Positions 1 through 8,680 of a DNA stretch of 50,204 bases are shown here, piece by piece. Both the position numbers and the translations under genes were made by a program. This stretch comes from Chloroflexi bacterium TSY (GTDB lineage Bacteria; Chloroflexota; Anaerolineae; Caldilineales; Caldilineaceae): positions 1 to 50,204 of the forward strand of contig JAHBNG010000113.1 of the NCBI GenBank assembly GCA_019217005.1, read 5' to 3'. Under the pieces are notes generated by a model that worked only from the letters and a program-made list of their open reading frames with translations, had not been told where the DNA came from and ran no database searches. The stretch's first letter is position 1; every line of letters starts with the position of its first letter.

Positions 1-852
1 ATCTTCTGCCGCTGATAACGTCTGTACTTCATCGGGAAAGATGAGGTGAGCAACATCGCGTTTGAGACAGGCGTTTTTGATTGCCAAATTCATGAGCTCG
101 GCATGCTTACTCGTGTGTAAGACGGTCTGACTGAACTCGGCCACCGTTGAAAATGCGGCGGCAAGATCCACTTCTTGAAATGCACCAGGTCCCAATACTT
201 GCGTGTCAACCTGACCACTCAATGCCAAAATGGGCGCACGATCGACTTTGGCGTCCCATAACCCAGTGAGCAGATTCGTCGAACCAGGGCCAGCAATCCC
301 TAAGCAAGCTGCAGGACGACCCGTTAGTTTCGCATAGCCAGAGGCAGCAAAAGCCGCCGCGCCCTCGTGCCGTGTCCCAATAAAAGTGAGCCTCCCTTCT
401 TCCTCTTGTCTGCGTAATGCATCGGCCAAACCAAGATTCGAGTGACCCACCATGCCAAACACATGAGTGACCCCCCAATTGACCATTGTCTCGGCCATCA
501 CATCTGTGACGGTTCGTACATGCTCCTGTTCCTGCTCCAGTCCGACGTAAATTCCATCCTCGCGAATCTCGACTGGATAGGTTGTAACACCATCGTCATG
601 ACCACCTGGTGAATCACCTGTACAGGGATGAAAGTCCCAACCATGCCAGGGACAGCGCAGCCAACCATTTTCGATAGACCCCTCCCCCAATGGCCCACCC
701 TGATGGGGACATGCATTATCCAAAGCACTGAACGTCCCGTCAAAGTGTGTCATCGCTAGACTTCTGTGGCCTGCCTGAACGGTTTTTACGCGACCTTCAG
801 GTAGCTCATTTACATCCATCACGCGAAACCACTGAATATTTTGATCTGTCAT
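1..852 (-). CDS. Rieske [2Fe-2S] domain fused to ThDP-dependent enzyme (partial, C-terminus off window)
   Basis: The frame is open from an ATG at 852 to the window edge (284 codons, no stop). Residues 1-105 form a Rieske ferredoxin-like domain with ligands C48, H50, C67 and H70 (CPH and CPWH motifs). From about residue 112 the protein becomes the PYR domain of a thiamine-diphosphate enzyme of the pyruvate oxidase/acetolactate synthase family. Visible there are the T-R-H-E-G segment with the conserved Glu (E163), the AGPGSTNL segment and an LALSGQV strand. The substrate is unknown; 2-oxoacid decarboxylation or oxidation coupled to the Rieske centre is inference. A purine-rich AGAGGA lies just upstream of the start. 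The central and PP domains lie outside the window, so completeness cannot be judged. Domain identity is secure; function is not. Confidence 0.85.
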   Translation of the reverse strand, partial: MTDQNIQWFRVMDVNELPEGRVKTVQAGHRSLAMTHFDGTFSALDNACPHQGGPLGEGSIENGWLRCPWHGWDFHPCTGDSPGGHDDGVTTYPVEIREDGIYVGLEQEQEHVRTVTDVMAETMVNWGVTHVFGMVGHSNLGLADALRRQEEEGRLTFIGTRHEGAAAFAASGYAKLTGRPAACLGIAGPGSTNLLTGLWDAKVDRAPILALSGQVDTQVLGPGAFQEVDLAAAFSTVAEFSQTVLHTSKHAELMNLAIKNACLKRDVAHLIFPDEVQTLSAAED

Positions 853-1031
853 CTTTTTTCCTCTGCTAGCAAGGGCATAACTGGATAGTGGCTGTCCGGT
901 AAGTGATAGATAGTCAACGAATTCAAGATTCTCAGGTTACAACCAGAGTCTATATAAATCGCGTCACTTAACCCGCAGCCACGACCGGGCATAATTGTTG
1001 TCTCGGAAAATTTAGTGGAGCCATTGTTCAT
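849..1031 (-). CDS. Possible 60-residue ORF overlapping the start of the Rieske/ThDP gene
   Basis: A 60-codon ORF ends with a TGA that overlaps the ATG of the Rieske/ThDP gene in an ATGA arrangement, which is typical of translational coupling. No ribosome binding site is visible before its ATG at 1031, no domain is recognised, and the sequence shows no signal peptide or membrane segment. The overlap is the only positive argument, so it may be chance. Confidence 0.2.
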   Translation of the reverse strand: MNNGSTKFSETTIMPGRGCGLSDAIYIDSGCNLRILNSLTIYHLPDSHYPVMPLLAEEKR

Positions 1032-1141
1032 CTAGAATATGGCAAGAGCGTCTCATAACCTACTTGGATCCATGTTTTTTATAAACTGTTAAGATAGTGT
1101 AGTAGAATAGACGGGAGGTTTACAAAAAGAAGGAGAGTTGA

Positions 1142-1219
1142 ATGCGTTATCTATGCTTTCTCCAGTGTACGTTGCTCAACAGCATCAGTCCTCGCTATCA
1201 AATGCTCACCCCAAAATGA
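1142..1219 (+). CDS. Possible 25-residue upstream ORF before the AI-2E-type gene
   Basis: ATG at 1142 is preceded at good spacing by AAGGAGAG (1130-1137), the strongest Shine-Dalgarno sequence in the area. The ORF encodes 25 residues and stops at 1217-1219, eleven bases before the ATG of the transporter gene at 1230. It could be a leader peptide coupled to the transporter, or the SD could belong to a leader without a function. Composition gives no hint of function. The rest of 853-1229 shows nothing recognisable. Confidence 0.3.
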   Translation: MRYLCFLQCTLLNSISPRYQMLTPK

Positions 1220-1229
1220 ATAGGAAACT

Positions 1230-2592
1230 ATGACTACCCGCGAATTTTTACAACGTGTTTTCATCGTGGTGCTTACATTGATACTGGTTCTGAGCCTTTG
1301 GTACCTACGCTCGATTTGGATTTTAGCCTTTACGTCTGTTGTGATCGCCATGGGGATTAGCATGCCTGCTCGTTGGCTGCAGGAGCACAATATACCGCGT
1401 GGGATAGCGCTGGCGTGCTCGGTGAGGGGTCTTCTTGTCATTGCCATCGTTCTGGGACGCTGGATTATTCCGACAGTTTTTGATCAGTTTGGCGAAATTT
1501 TACGTACATTTCCAGATATTTTAACCGCGGCCGCGGCTTCATATGAATCGTTGCGTCAGCAAAGCGATGCTCTGCATTCGGCGCTACCATCGCTAGATTT
1601 CTCTGGATTAACTGGGTTAAGTACCCGATTAGGGATTACGCCAGAAGACATTATTGGGTGGATCTTTTCCATTCTACAATCATCAACCACCCTACTATCG
1701 CCTGTCTTCACCGGACTTGGCCTGATTGCCGAGCTCTTAGGCAATCTGGCACTCATCACCTTTATTGCGATTTTTCTGCTGATCGAGCCGACTAGCTACA
1801 TCAAAGCTTCGCTCTATCTTGTTCCTAAGAGTCGGCAAAAACGAGTTTTAGAAATCTGGGATAGACTTTATGATACGCTTGCAACCTGGATTTCAGCCCA
1901 GTTCCTTTCAGTTACGATTACCATTGCGCTTGTTTTCGTAATCTTGGGGCTGATTTTGCGTATGGAATACTCTCTGATTGTTGCTGTCTTTGCAGGGTTT
2001 GCCACTTTTATTCCCAACATCGGGGGGTGGTTCATTTTAGGCGGACAATTAGGTTTACATTTTTGCAAAGAGAAAAGATGTTTATATTTTCTACTTTGAG
2101 CCATGCTCAGGCAGAAAATGACCTCATATAGATTTTTATCTATGTATCAAAAGTGTAAACCTAATTCTGAACCACCCCAACATCGGTGCATTTTTGCCGC
2201 TCATTCCGATTGTAATTTTTGCTTTGGCCACAAGACCGGAATGGCTCTTGATCTACATTATTGCGTATTTGCTCATCCAACTATTGGAAAGCAACGTTAT
2301 TACACCCTACATTGTGAAATCAGAGCTTGATATTCCATCTGGTGCGTTGCTTGTTTTTCAACTAATTGCCGCAACAATCTTTGGGGCATTGGGGCTGTTG
2401 TTAGCGGTTCCGATGTTGGCGATTTGTATCACGCTTGTACGCGAACTCTATTCAAAGGATTTACTACAGCTTCAGGAGAATTCAATTGGGGTTTTAAGTA
2501 CACCGGGCAATCCCTTGCGGCTGGTGCGTCCGCAAGTTGAATTTGAAAAAAAGAACTTAAAGAACAAAACATCAGCGCAGCGTGAATCGTGA
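1230..2592 (+). pseudogene. AI-2E family transporter, split by a 155-bp mobile element
   Basis: The N-terminal part (1230-2023) and the C-terminal part (2187-2592) belong to one AI-2E family permease, a multi-spanning membrane protein of the TqsA/YdiK type. The N-part has membrane segments near residues 10-30 and 35-60 and a large helical loop. The reading frame breaks at the family motif F-I-P-N-I-G, where a 155-bp element with an 8-bp duplication is inserted. Removing the element and one duplication leaves 794 + 406 = 1200 nt, an intact 399-codon ORF that reads PNIG-AFLPLIPIV across the join. As it stands, translation runs into the element and stops at 2099. A TTG-initiated C-terminal fragment (2194-2592) might be made but would not be a whole transporter. 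The 3' end overlaps the convergent aminotransferase gene by 21 bp. Confidence 0.9.
2024..2178. mobile_element. 155-bp MITE-like element, copy 1 (family D)
   Basis: The termini are perfect inverted repeats, GGGGTGGTTCA and TGAACCACCCC, followed inward by a longer imperfect arm (TAGGTTTACA... and ...TGTAAACCTA). It is flanked by a perfect 8-bp direct repeat AACATCGG (2016-2023 and 2179-2186). It has no coding capacity and carries a small internal hairpin around ATAGATTTTTATCTAT. A second copy of exactly the same length lies at 18359-18513. GG-starting ends with an 8-bp duplication resemble IS families such as ISL3 or IS1595, but the parent transposase is not in the window, so that assignment is only a suggestion. 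Confidence 0.92.
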
Positions 2593-3738
2593 GATGCGCT
2601 CACATGCTTCGAGTAGCATATCATCTGGTGCCGTCAAGCTTAGGCGAAGATGTCCCGCTGCACTTTGACCAAACCCTTCTCCGGGCAAGAGAGCCACTTT
2701 CTCCGTGTCCAAAAGTTGGTGGGCAAATTCATAAGATGAAAGTCCCGACTCGCGCACGTCTATCATAACGTACATACCACCCTCTGGCCGATGACAATGG
2801 ATCCCCGAAATTTGCTCTAAAGCTCCGCAGACCAAATCCCTGCGTTTTTTATATCGTTTGCGCATCTCTACCGTTTCATCCAGGCTTTCTGTTAAGGCAT
2901 TGAGCGCCGCATCTTGAATAAATGGGGGTAATCCAAAGACCACTCCTGCCAACAGGTTGCCAATATAGTCGATTAGCTCGGTTGGAGCAATCACCCAACC
3001 CAATCGCCAGCCAGTCATTGCATGAGATTTTGATAGACTCGATATAGCAACGCTACGGTCGGCAAGTGAGGCGATGCTGGTGGGGCTGATGTGTGGTTGT
3101 TCGAAGGTAATTGTGCCATAGACCTCGTCAGAGATCACCCAAAAGTTGTGCTTGACACTGAGTTCTGCAAGATCGTCTAAGACATCTCGATGTAGTACAG
3201 AACCAGTCGGATTGTGTGGCGTGTTGAGGAGTACCGCCCGGGTCCTATTGCTGATTGCATTAGCCAGATCTGCTGGATCGAGTTGGAAGCCCCGCTCTGG
3301 ACGGAGGGGCACAGTAATCGTGCTTGCACCAGTAGCCCCAAGCACATACGGATAGGTTGTATAGGTTGGGTCCAGAACGATGACCTCATCGTCCGGTTCT
3401 AAGAGGCACATGCAGGTTGCAAATAGTCCGCATTGTGCCCCTGACACAATGATTACATGATCAATATCAACAGGCTGACCGGTTAACTCGCGATGAAAAT
3501 TAGCTACCGCCTGTCTCAAGGGTGGTTCACCCTTGAGAGGAGTGTAATGAGTTCGTCCACTCTGCAAACTATCGACGGCTGCATTGATAATGGGGGTGGG
3601 TGTTTCAAAATCAGGGTCACCGATTGTTAGAAGAATTACATCCTGGCCTTGGTTCATCAACCGTCTGGCTTCTTCATGAACTCTCCATGCTTGCCATCCC
3701 TTACTAACAGTTCGTTTTGTTCGCGAAGAGTATTTCAT
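2572..3738 (-). CDS. PLP-dependent class I/II aminotransferase
   Basis: This is a 388-residue fold-type I aminotransferase, cytosolic and of full family length. Visible motifs are the N-terminal GDPDF (substrate/PLP region), NTPHNPTG (PLP pyridine contact), SDEVYGT, the Schiff-base lysine in SLSKSHAMTGWRLGW, and a C-terminal LRLSLTA segment with the carboxylate-binding Arg. It resembles aspartate and arginine-pyruvate aminotransferases; the exact amino donor cannot be read from sequence. It stands alone: its 3' end converges on and overlaps the broken transporter gene by 21 bp, and its 5' side faces a repeat of family B. No clear Shine-Dalgarno precedes the ATG. Confidence 0.9.
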   Translation of the reverse strand: MKYSSRTKRTVSKGWQAWRVHEEARRLMNQGQDVILLTIGDPDFETPTPIINAAVDSLQSGRTHYTPLKGEPPLRQAVANFHRELTGQPVDIDHVIIVSGAQCGLFATCMCLLEPDDEVIVLDPTYTTYPYVLGATGASTITVPLRPERGFQLDPADLANAISNRTRAVLLNTPHNPTGSVLHRDVLDDLAELSVKHNFWVISDEVYGTITFEQPHISPTSIASLADRSVAISSLSKSHAMTGWRLGWVIAPTELIDYIGNLLAGVVFGLPPFIQDAALNALTESLDETVEMRKRYKKRRDLVCGALEQISGIHCHRPEGGMYVMIDVRESGLSSYEFAHQLLDTEKVALLPGEGFGQSAAGHLRLSLTAPDDMLLEACERISRFTLR

Positions 3739-3759
3739 GTCAGTCTTATAGAGACGCTC

Positions 3760-3830
3760 TTAATCTTCGGACAAGTAGGACAGTTTTGTCGAGAGGCAAT
3801 TGTCCGAAGTTTAAGTGATGTGGCTATTCC
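3760..3830. repeat. Family B inverted repeat, copy 1
   Basis: An inverted repeat of the type TTAATCTTCGGACAA ... TTGTCCGAAGTTTAA is followed by the shared flank GTGATGTGGCTATTC. The central GTTTTGTCGAGAG segment is shared with the copy at 18341-18560. It lies in the divergent gap between the aminotransferase and the substrate-binding protein genes. Confidence 0.75.
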
Positions 3831-3918
3831 GTACAGCGCCTGCTTAAAGGTGAAATAAATTCAACTGCTGAAAACGGTCAAATTTATCATCATCTTCGGC
3901 AGGGCTCAGCATATCTAT

Positions 3919-5475
3919 CTATGGACGAATCACACTAGAATCTGTTGTGCGCAGATGAGGTGGCCAAATTACTTCGGCCTCGTTAGATGATTGCTGTGGA
4001 GCAGTATATTGTAGGAAGAGTATTTGTGCATCAGGCCACTGATGCCACAGATATTCAGGATAGACGTCATCCGGCAACCTGTTGGAATTGTAAGGAAACG
4101 AAAAACGCCCTGAAGCCAGTTCAACGTCGGCTGACTCCAGGGCGGCAATAAGTGCATCCGCGAAGAGGCGTACAGAATCGTATGCCGCAAATGCATATGA
4201 CTCAGGCCAATGGCCCGTTTGGTCTAAATACGTTTGCGCAAACCTACGCCCTGTTTCCGTGACAGTTTGATGCCACGGACCAACTTTACTGATGACAGTA
4301 TATGCCCCGCTTGGAACACGGCGCCAAAATTCCTCCGCCCGCAAGGCCGATTGTCGCGTCACTATCAGAGTATTCTTATGTGGTCCAAAACCTGCCGCCA
4401 GAAGTTGATTGTGAATTGCATAACCTGTTTCATTGTTAAAATGTAACCAAATAACATCCGGAATCAATTCCAAGCTAACAATGCGTGCGATGAGTGGTAA
4501 GAAATCAGTTGTCGTTAGATCAACATCGAAGATCTCTGTTTCAATTGACTCTGTTCGCAGAGCCTGAGCAACAGATTCAGCACGACTGTAATTCATGATC
4601 CGATCAGACTGGATAAATACGATAAATTTATGACCATCTGCATTATAATCGCCAATTTCAGTAAGCCACCTCTTATCAGACTCAACAACCATCGAAAATG
4701 CTGGCGCAATCCGGAATACCTGTGGGTGTCCCACTTTGGTAATATCATCGTGAACTGGTTCAGAAAAAATGACCGGATGAGCGAGGCGATGGGCAATTTC
4801 TTTAATGGCTAGTGCCACGCGACTGTGATAGACTCCGATGAGCCCCACAACACACTGTTCTGTTATAAGAGCTTCAACTGCCGAAGCTCCGACTTGTGGA
4901 TCGCCTTGCGTGTCTCGTGTGATTACCTCAATTGGTTTGCCCAATACCCCATTATTCTGATTCAGATCGTCCATTGCAATTTTGATAGCGCTCTCCATTG
5001 CCACACCCGCACTGACTGTTTCTGTCTCAGATAATGGTGCAAGAGCACCAAGTACTATTTTGTCGACGTTTGCAAAATTTGTACCATCACATTTTGTCTT
5101 ACTCACAGTATCGTCCACGGAATCTAACTGCTGTGAAGGTAGTGTTTGATGAGTCAATTCGGACGTCAGTGTGCCGGAAGGAGGACTTTGAGGCGCAATC
5201 GTTACATCCATTGGGTGTGGTTCAATTGCCGATGTTGGTTCGACCGTGGGAACCGAGGACGCGATAATACTACTACATCCAACCAACATTGATGCAATTA
5301 GAAGGATGAACAGCAGCTGTAGGGGAAAATGTTTGTTATTTTTTGTACAAAACAATCTTGCTATCGGTTGTACTATATAAGTCCGACTAGAGTCATCGAA
5401 AATGTTTGTCCGATGAACTTCTATGTCATAATCAACATCACACACTTTATCTATCGAGTAATCCGTTGTATACAA
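3919..5475 (-). CDS. Branched-chain-amino-acid-type ABC substrate-binding lipoprotein
   Basis: The 518-residue frame contains a Leu-rich signal sequence ending in a lipobox (LVGC, Cys near residue 67), then a Ser/Thr/Pro-rich linker, then a periplasmic-binding domain of the Peripla_BP_6/LivK type. That domain opens with I-V-L-G-A-L-A-P-L-S-E-T, followed by A-M-D-D-L-N and V-I-T-R-D-T-Q-G-D. The roughly 45 residues before the hydrophobic stretch are unusual for a lipoprotein, so the true start may be an internal TTG close to the signal sequence. No LivHMGF permease or ATPase lies beside it, so it is an orphan and may be a sensor or may pair with a transporter elsewhere. The ligand is unknown. 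Confidence 0.8.
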   Translation of the reverse strand: MYTTDYSIDKVCDVDYDIEVHRTNIFDDSSRTYIVQPIARLFCTKNNKHFPLQLLFILLIASMLVGCSSIIASSVPTVEPTSAIEPHPMDVTIAPQSPPSGTLTSELTHQTLPSQQLDSVDDTVSKTKCDGTNFANVDKIVLGALAPLSETETVSAGVAMESAIKIAMDDLNQNNGVLGKPIEVITRDTQGDPQVGASAVEALITEQCVVGLIGVYHSRVALAIKEIAHRLAHPVIFSEPVHDDITKVGHPQVFRIAPAFSMVVESDKRWLTEIGDYNADGHKFIVFIQSDRIMNYSRAESVAQALRTESIETEIFDVDLTTTDFLPLIARIVSLELIPDVIWLHFNNETGYAIHNQLLAAGFGPHKNTLIVTRQSALRAEEFWRRVPSGAYTVISKVGPWHQTVTETGRRFAQTYLDQTGHWPESYAFAAYDSVRLFADALIAALESADVELASGRFSFPYNSNRLPDDVYPEYLWHQWPDAQILFLQYTAPQQSSNEAEVIWPPHLRTTDSSVIRP

Positions 5476-5980
5476 CGCCTATTCAGCGAAAAGAATAACT
5501 TAACCGAATAGTTTGAAAGCTCAAAAGCATTCATTTATCTTAACATTGTATCATATATTTGAGGTAGACACTGTCTAGAATATATGTAACACATAGATAA
5601 CGCAACAACGTTCTAAATCAAACAGGACCGAGTATTACCTTAGGTACTCAGTCTCCTCAATAAAGTATTGCTACATCGTTATCTATAGAACAAAACCATA
5701 AAAACTAAGTATCTAATCTCTTAAAATGAAAATAATCATTCTGAGATTCTGCGTTCTATAAATTTTATGGCCAGATTCTAAGAACAGCAATGGTTTTGCA
5801 TCGATGTGAAGAGCAAGGGGGAGAACCATATTCTACCTCATTATAGCATCGTTTCTGCTTTGCGCCAAACGAGCAATGCTCTATGTTGCACTTAGTCTTG
5901 TTCGATGGCAAAATAGGCGTCAATTTTCGTTGTCAGTTTGTGAAAACGGCGAAGGCTGGGGCGAAGACCAAGGAAAGAAG
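5476..5980. other. AT-rich intergenic stretch, nothing recognised
   Basis: This is the first half of a gap of almost 1 kb between the substrate-binding lipoprotein and threonine synthase. It is AT-rich, especially 5540-5780, and has no open frame with coding character and no tRNA-like fold. A TACAAT lies on the minus strand near 5550, but no convincing -35 hexamer accompanies it. The second half of the gap is filled with repeats. Confidence 0.5.
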
Positions 5981-6059
5981 GGTGGTATGCCAAATTGTGT
6001 GGTTATTCGATTTCTCTCTGACTGAGATCGGCAATTTACACAATTTGTGCTACACCACC
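5981..6059. repeat. Family A inverted repeat, copy 1 (79 bp, diverged)
   Basis: The outer arms are GGTGGTATGCCAAATTGTGT and ACACAATTTGTGCTACACCACC (the latter with small mismatches). The centre carries the family hallmark CTCTCTGACTGAG. Read on the minus strand it lines up with the copies at 8588, 13191, 29234 and 38015. It is non-coding. Confidence 0.75.
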
Positions 6060-6187
6060 GAAAGAAGAAGTGATATCGAAATTCTTCTTCGTGATTGAGA
6101 CAAGACCTAAACTTTGAACAACCGGAGTGTTTTCTGTTGAGAATTGCTCGAGGGTCACAGCTCACCTTGCTGTACGGCACGAGGAGA

Positions 6188-6260
6188 TGACAGTCACTTT
6201 TCGCACAAAGTGAGTTGTAATTGTTGCTTACCTTCCCATTTGAACGTGAAGTGACTGTCA
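6188..6260. repeat. Family C inverted repeat, copy 1
   Basis: TGACAGTCACTTTTCGCAC faces GAACGTGAAGTGACTGTCA across about 35 bases. The TGACAGTCACTT arm recurs at 37713-37793. No target duplication was identified. Confidence 0.75.
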
Positions 6261-6289
6261 CCTGCAGATATAACGTGAACAGTTGCGCT

Positions 6290-6425
6290 CGAAGTTTAAA
6301 TGATGTGGCTATTCGCTTTTACTTCGCCTGATAGAGAAGTCACTTAAACTTCGTACTTTCGCAGCATTTTTTACGCTGGCAGAATTGCGGACGCAAGTAC
6401 GAAGTTTAAATAATGTGACTATGAG
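6290..6425. repeat. Family B repeat cluster, two copies of the conserved flank
   Basis: CGAAGTTTAAATGATGTGGC at 6290 and CGAAGTTTAAATAATGTGAC at 6400 are direct repeats. Between them lies the reverse arm AGTCACTTAAACTTCGTACT (6339 onward), which pairs with AAGTACGAAGTTTAA. The cluster ends about 35 bp before the threonine synthase start and could therefore influence that gene, though no promoter hexamers stand out. Confidence 0.7.
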
Positions 6426-6459
6426 TTTTCGATAATCCGTTGGTCGAAAGGAATTTAGC

Positions 6460-7584
6460 TTGATTGCCTATTGTCCAACTAGTGGTTTCAAAGCACCCGC
6501 GGCAACAAGTCCACTGCGCTGTCCCAATACACATGAACCACTGGAGTATGGCGATTTGCCGCCATTTGACCCAGAATCTATTGATTGTACCCAATCGGGT
6601 CTGTGGCGGTATGCAGCAATGCTTCCCACTGTTGCAAACGGTCAGACACGTATCAGCCTTGGTGAAGGTTGGACCCCCTTAATTACGGGAAAATGGCAGG
6701 ATCAATCAGTTTTGTGGAAGTTCGATCATCTCATGCCTAGTGGTAGTTACAAAGATCGAGGCGTTAGTGTTATGATCAACTGGTTGGTTGGACGCAGTGC
6801 AACAATTGTTGTGGAGGATTCGAGCGGCAATGCTGGAGCAAGTGTAGCATGCTATGCTGCATGTGCTGGGCTAGATTCTTGGATCTATGTTCCTGAAAAT
6901 GCATCTGATATTAAAAAAGCCCAGATTGCTACGTATGATGCTGAGTTAGTCGAAGTGCCAGGCCCTCGTGAAGCGGCATCCGACGCGGCAGTCGCTGCCA
7001 CCCGATTGAATAAAGGGACAAAATATGCCTCTCATGCCTTGCAACCATCTTATTTACTTGGGCAAATGACTTGTGCCTGGGAGCTTTGGGAGCAGATGAA
7101 TCATCAGGTTCCTGATTGGTTTGTGACACCAATTGGACACGGGGGATTGCTTCTCGGCGCATGGCGTGGCTTTCAACATTTGCAGCGTGCCGGGCTAATC
7201 AATAAGTTGCCTCGCTTGGTAGCTGTACAAGTGCGACCTTATACGGCTATTTTTGATGCATCTCATGCCGGCAGCAGCCGGATTACAGAACAACCTCCAC
7301 GCTATGAACAAATTTGTTCAGATGGCGTATCGGTCAATAGACCTGCGCGTTCGGCAACTGTTTTGGCTGCAATTCGCTATTCGCGCGGAACGGTCATTGC
7401 TGTCGATGATGAAGATGTTTTACATACGCGCGATGATTTGGCAAAACAGGGGATCTTTGTTGAACCAACGAGTGCTACAGTTGCCGCTGCACTTCCTCAG
7501 TTGAAATCGTCAATTCAATTGGGTGAAACAGTTGTGGCTGTCCTAACAGGACACGGATTGAAACGTACACCTGAAGTTTACTAA
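6460..7584 (+). CDS. thrC: Threonine synthase (PLP-dependent)
   Basis: This 374-residue enzyme converts O-phosphohomoserine to threonine in the cytosol. Visible are the N-terminal CPTSG...CP metal-ribbon-like segment, the GEGWTPL segment, the PLP lysine in SGSYKDRG, the SSGNAG phosphate-binding loop, and a C-terminal EPTSAT...LTGHGLK segment. The start is a TTG preceded by AAAGGA at good spacing; no ATG fits the conserved N-terminus. The gene stands alone, preceded by family B repeats and followed by a hairpin at 7633-7670. Function is assigned from family motifs with good confidence. Confidence 0.9.
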   Translation: MIAYCPTSGFKAPAATSPLRCPNTHEPLEYGDLPPFDPESIDCTQSGLWRYAAMLPTVANGQTRISLGEGWTPLITGKWQDQSVLWKFDHLMPSGSYKDRGVSVMINWLVGRSATIVVEDSSGNAGASVACYAACAGLDSWIYVPENASDIKKAQIATYDAELVEVPGPREAASDAAVAATRLNKGTKYASHALQPSYLLGQMTCAWELWEQMNHQVPDWFVTPIGHGGLLLGAWRGFQHLQRAGLINKLPRLVAVQVRPYTAIFDASHAGSSRITEQPPRYEQICSDGVSVNRPARSATVLAAIRYSRGTVIAVDDEDVLHTRDDLAKQGIFVEPTSATVAAALPQLKSSIQLGETVVAVLTGHGLKRTPEVY

Positions 7585-7632
7585 TATAGATTTCAGATAA
7601 TGCTTTTCCACACGATACAGTTGCTTGTCAGT

Positions 7633-7670
7633 ATTTCAGCCGGTCAGCCAGAGAGCTGACGAGCTGAAAT
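7633..7670. repeat. Stem-loop downstream of threonine synthase
   Basis: ATTTCAGC and GCTGAAAT form an 8-bp outer stem, and TCAGC and GCTGA form an inner stem. No U-run follows directly, so it is not a clear intrinsic terminator but could stabilise the thrC transcript end. Confidence 0.5.
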
Positions 7671-7798
7671 GCCATCAACGACAAGAACATCTTTTTCTGA
7701 AAGGCTACAGACTTATCATGTAAACTTCTGACAATTTATCCCAAGTTTGCGTGGCATCTCTATTAACAATAATCACCTACAAACCAGAAATAACGATT

Positions 7799-8605
7799 AT
7801 GGAACCAGAAGATATTCAAGAATTTGAAAAGATAATTGGACAAACATTTCAGGATCGGAAGTTACTCCAACAAGCTTTTGTCCATCGCAGCTATATCAAT
7901 GAGGCGGAAGGTGAATTAGAGATTTCAGACAATGAACGTCTTGAATTTCTTGGCGATTCCGTTTTAGGTTTTGTCGTAAGCGAGCTACTCTATCAACGCT
8001 ATCCAGGTTATCAGGAAGGCAACCTGACAAGTGTCCGCTCCGCTCTGGTGCGCCAGGAAACCTTATCTGCACTTGCAACGAAACTTCAAATGGGAGACTT
8101 CTTGTGGCTTGGTCGGGGCGAAGAGTCAAGCAATGGACGTACGCGACCTGTCACCCTTTGTGCCACTTTCGAAGCCGTCGTCGGTGCACTCTATCTTGAT
8201 CGTGGAATGGAGGGCGTGTCAAACTTTTTGCTGCCCTTGATGAACGAGGAATTGAGCCGAATTCAACGCAATAACTTGGCTAAAGACGCGAAAAGTCGTC
8301 TACAAGAGTGGGCGCAGAGCAATTTGGGCGCTACACCTCGCTATAAAAAGATAGCCGATGAAGGACCAGATCATGCCAAAATATTTACAATGCGTGTCTC
8401 GATCTCAAGCACTGAATATGGCGTTGGCAGAGGACGGAGCAAACAATCAGCAGCACAAAATGCCGCAGCCATGGCGCTCTACCGTCTTGACCTAGATGCC
8501 CCAGAATATGAAGCTGATGAAGAGTTAGAAGCATTATGGCCTTTACCCAAACTGGATCTGGATATTCCGCAAATGGAGAGTGACAATGTGTCCCAAAGTG
8601 TGTAA
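7799..8605 (+). CDS. rnc: Ribonuclease III
   Basis: The enzyme cleaves double-stranded RNA in rRNA and mRNA processing. The catalytic domain carries the signature NERLEFLGDSVLG with the acidic metal ligands, plus a second acidic site in the ATFEAVVGALYLD segment. A C-terminal double-stranded RNA-binding domain follows (DAKSRLQEWAQ ... KQSAAQNAAAMAL). I prefer the ATG at 7799 (MEPEDIQ), giving 268 residues. A GTG at 7751 is in frame but adds 16 non-conserved residues, and neither start has a good SD. The last four residues (SQSV) and the stop codon come from the left arm of a family A repeat. The gene converges on smc. Confidence 0.93.
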   Translation: MEPEDIQEFEKIIGQTFQDRKLLQQAFVHRSYINEAEGELEISDNERLEFLGDSVLGFVVSELLYQRYPGYQEGNLTSVRSALVRQETLSALATKLQMGDFLWLGRGEESSNGRTRPVTLCATFEAVVGALYLDRGMEGVSNFLLPLMNEELSRIQRNNLAKDAKSRLQEWAQSNLGATPRYKKIADEGPDHAKIFTMRVSISSTEYGVGRGRSKQSAAQNAAAMALYRLDLDAPEYEADEELEALWPLPKLDLDIPQMESDNVSQSV

Positions 8606-8661
8606 ATGGAGACCGCTCTGTCAGAGAGCCTGCTTCATTTACACACTTTGTGATACACACC
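8588..8661. repeat. Family A inverted repeat, copy 2, at the rnc/smc 3' ends
   Basis: The outer arms contain CCCAAAGTGTGTAAATG and CATTTACACACTTTG, and an inner foldback GCTCTGTCAGAGAGC gives a long near-perfect hairpin. Its left arm contains the rnc stop codon. Because rnc and smc converge here, the hairpin is well placed to act as a bidirectional transcription end, although it has no U-run. Confidence 0.85.
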
Positions 8662-8680
8662 CACAGAGGCGGCGACGAAT

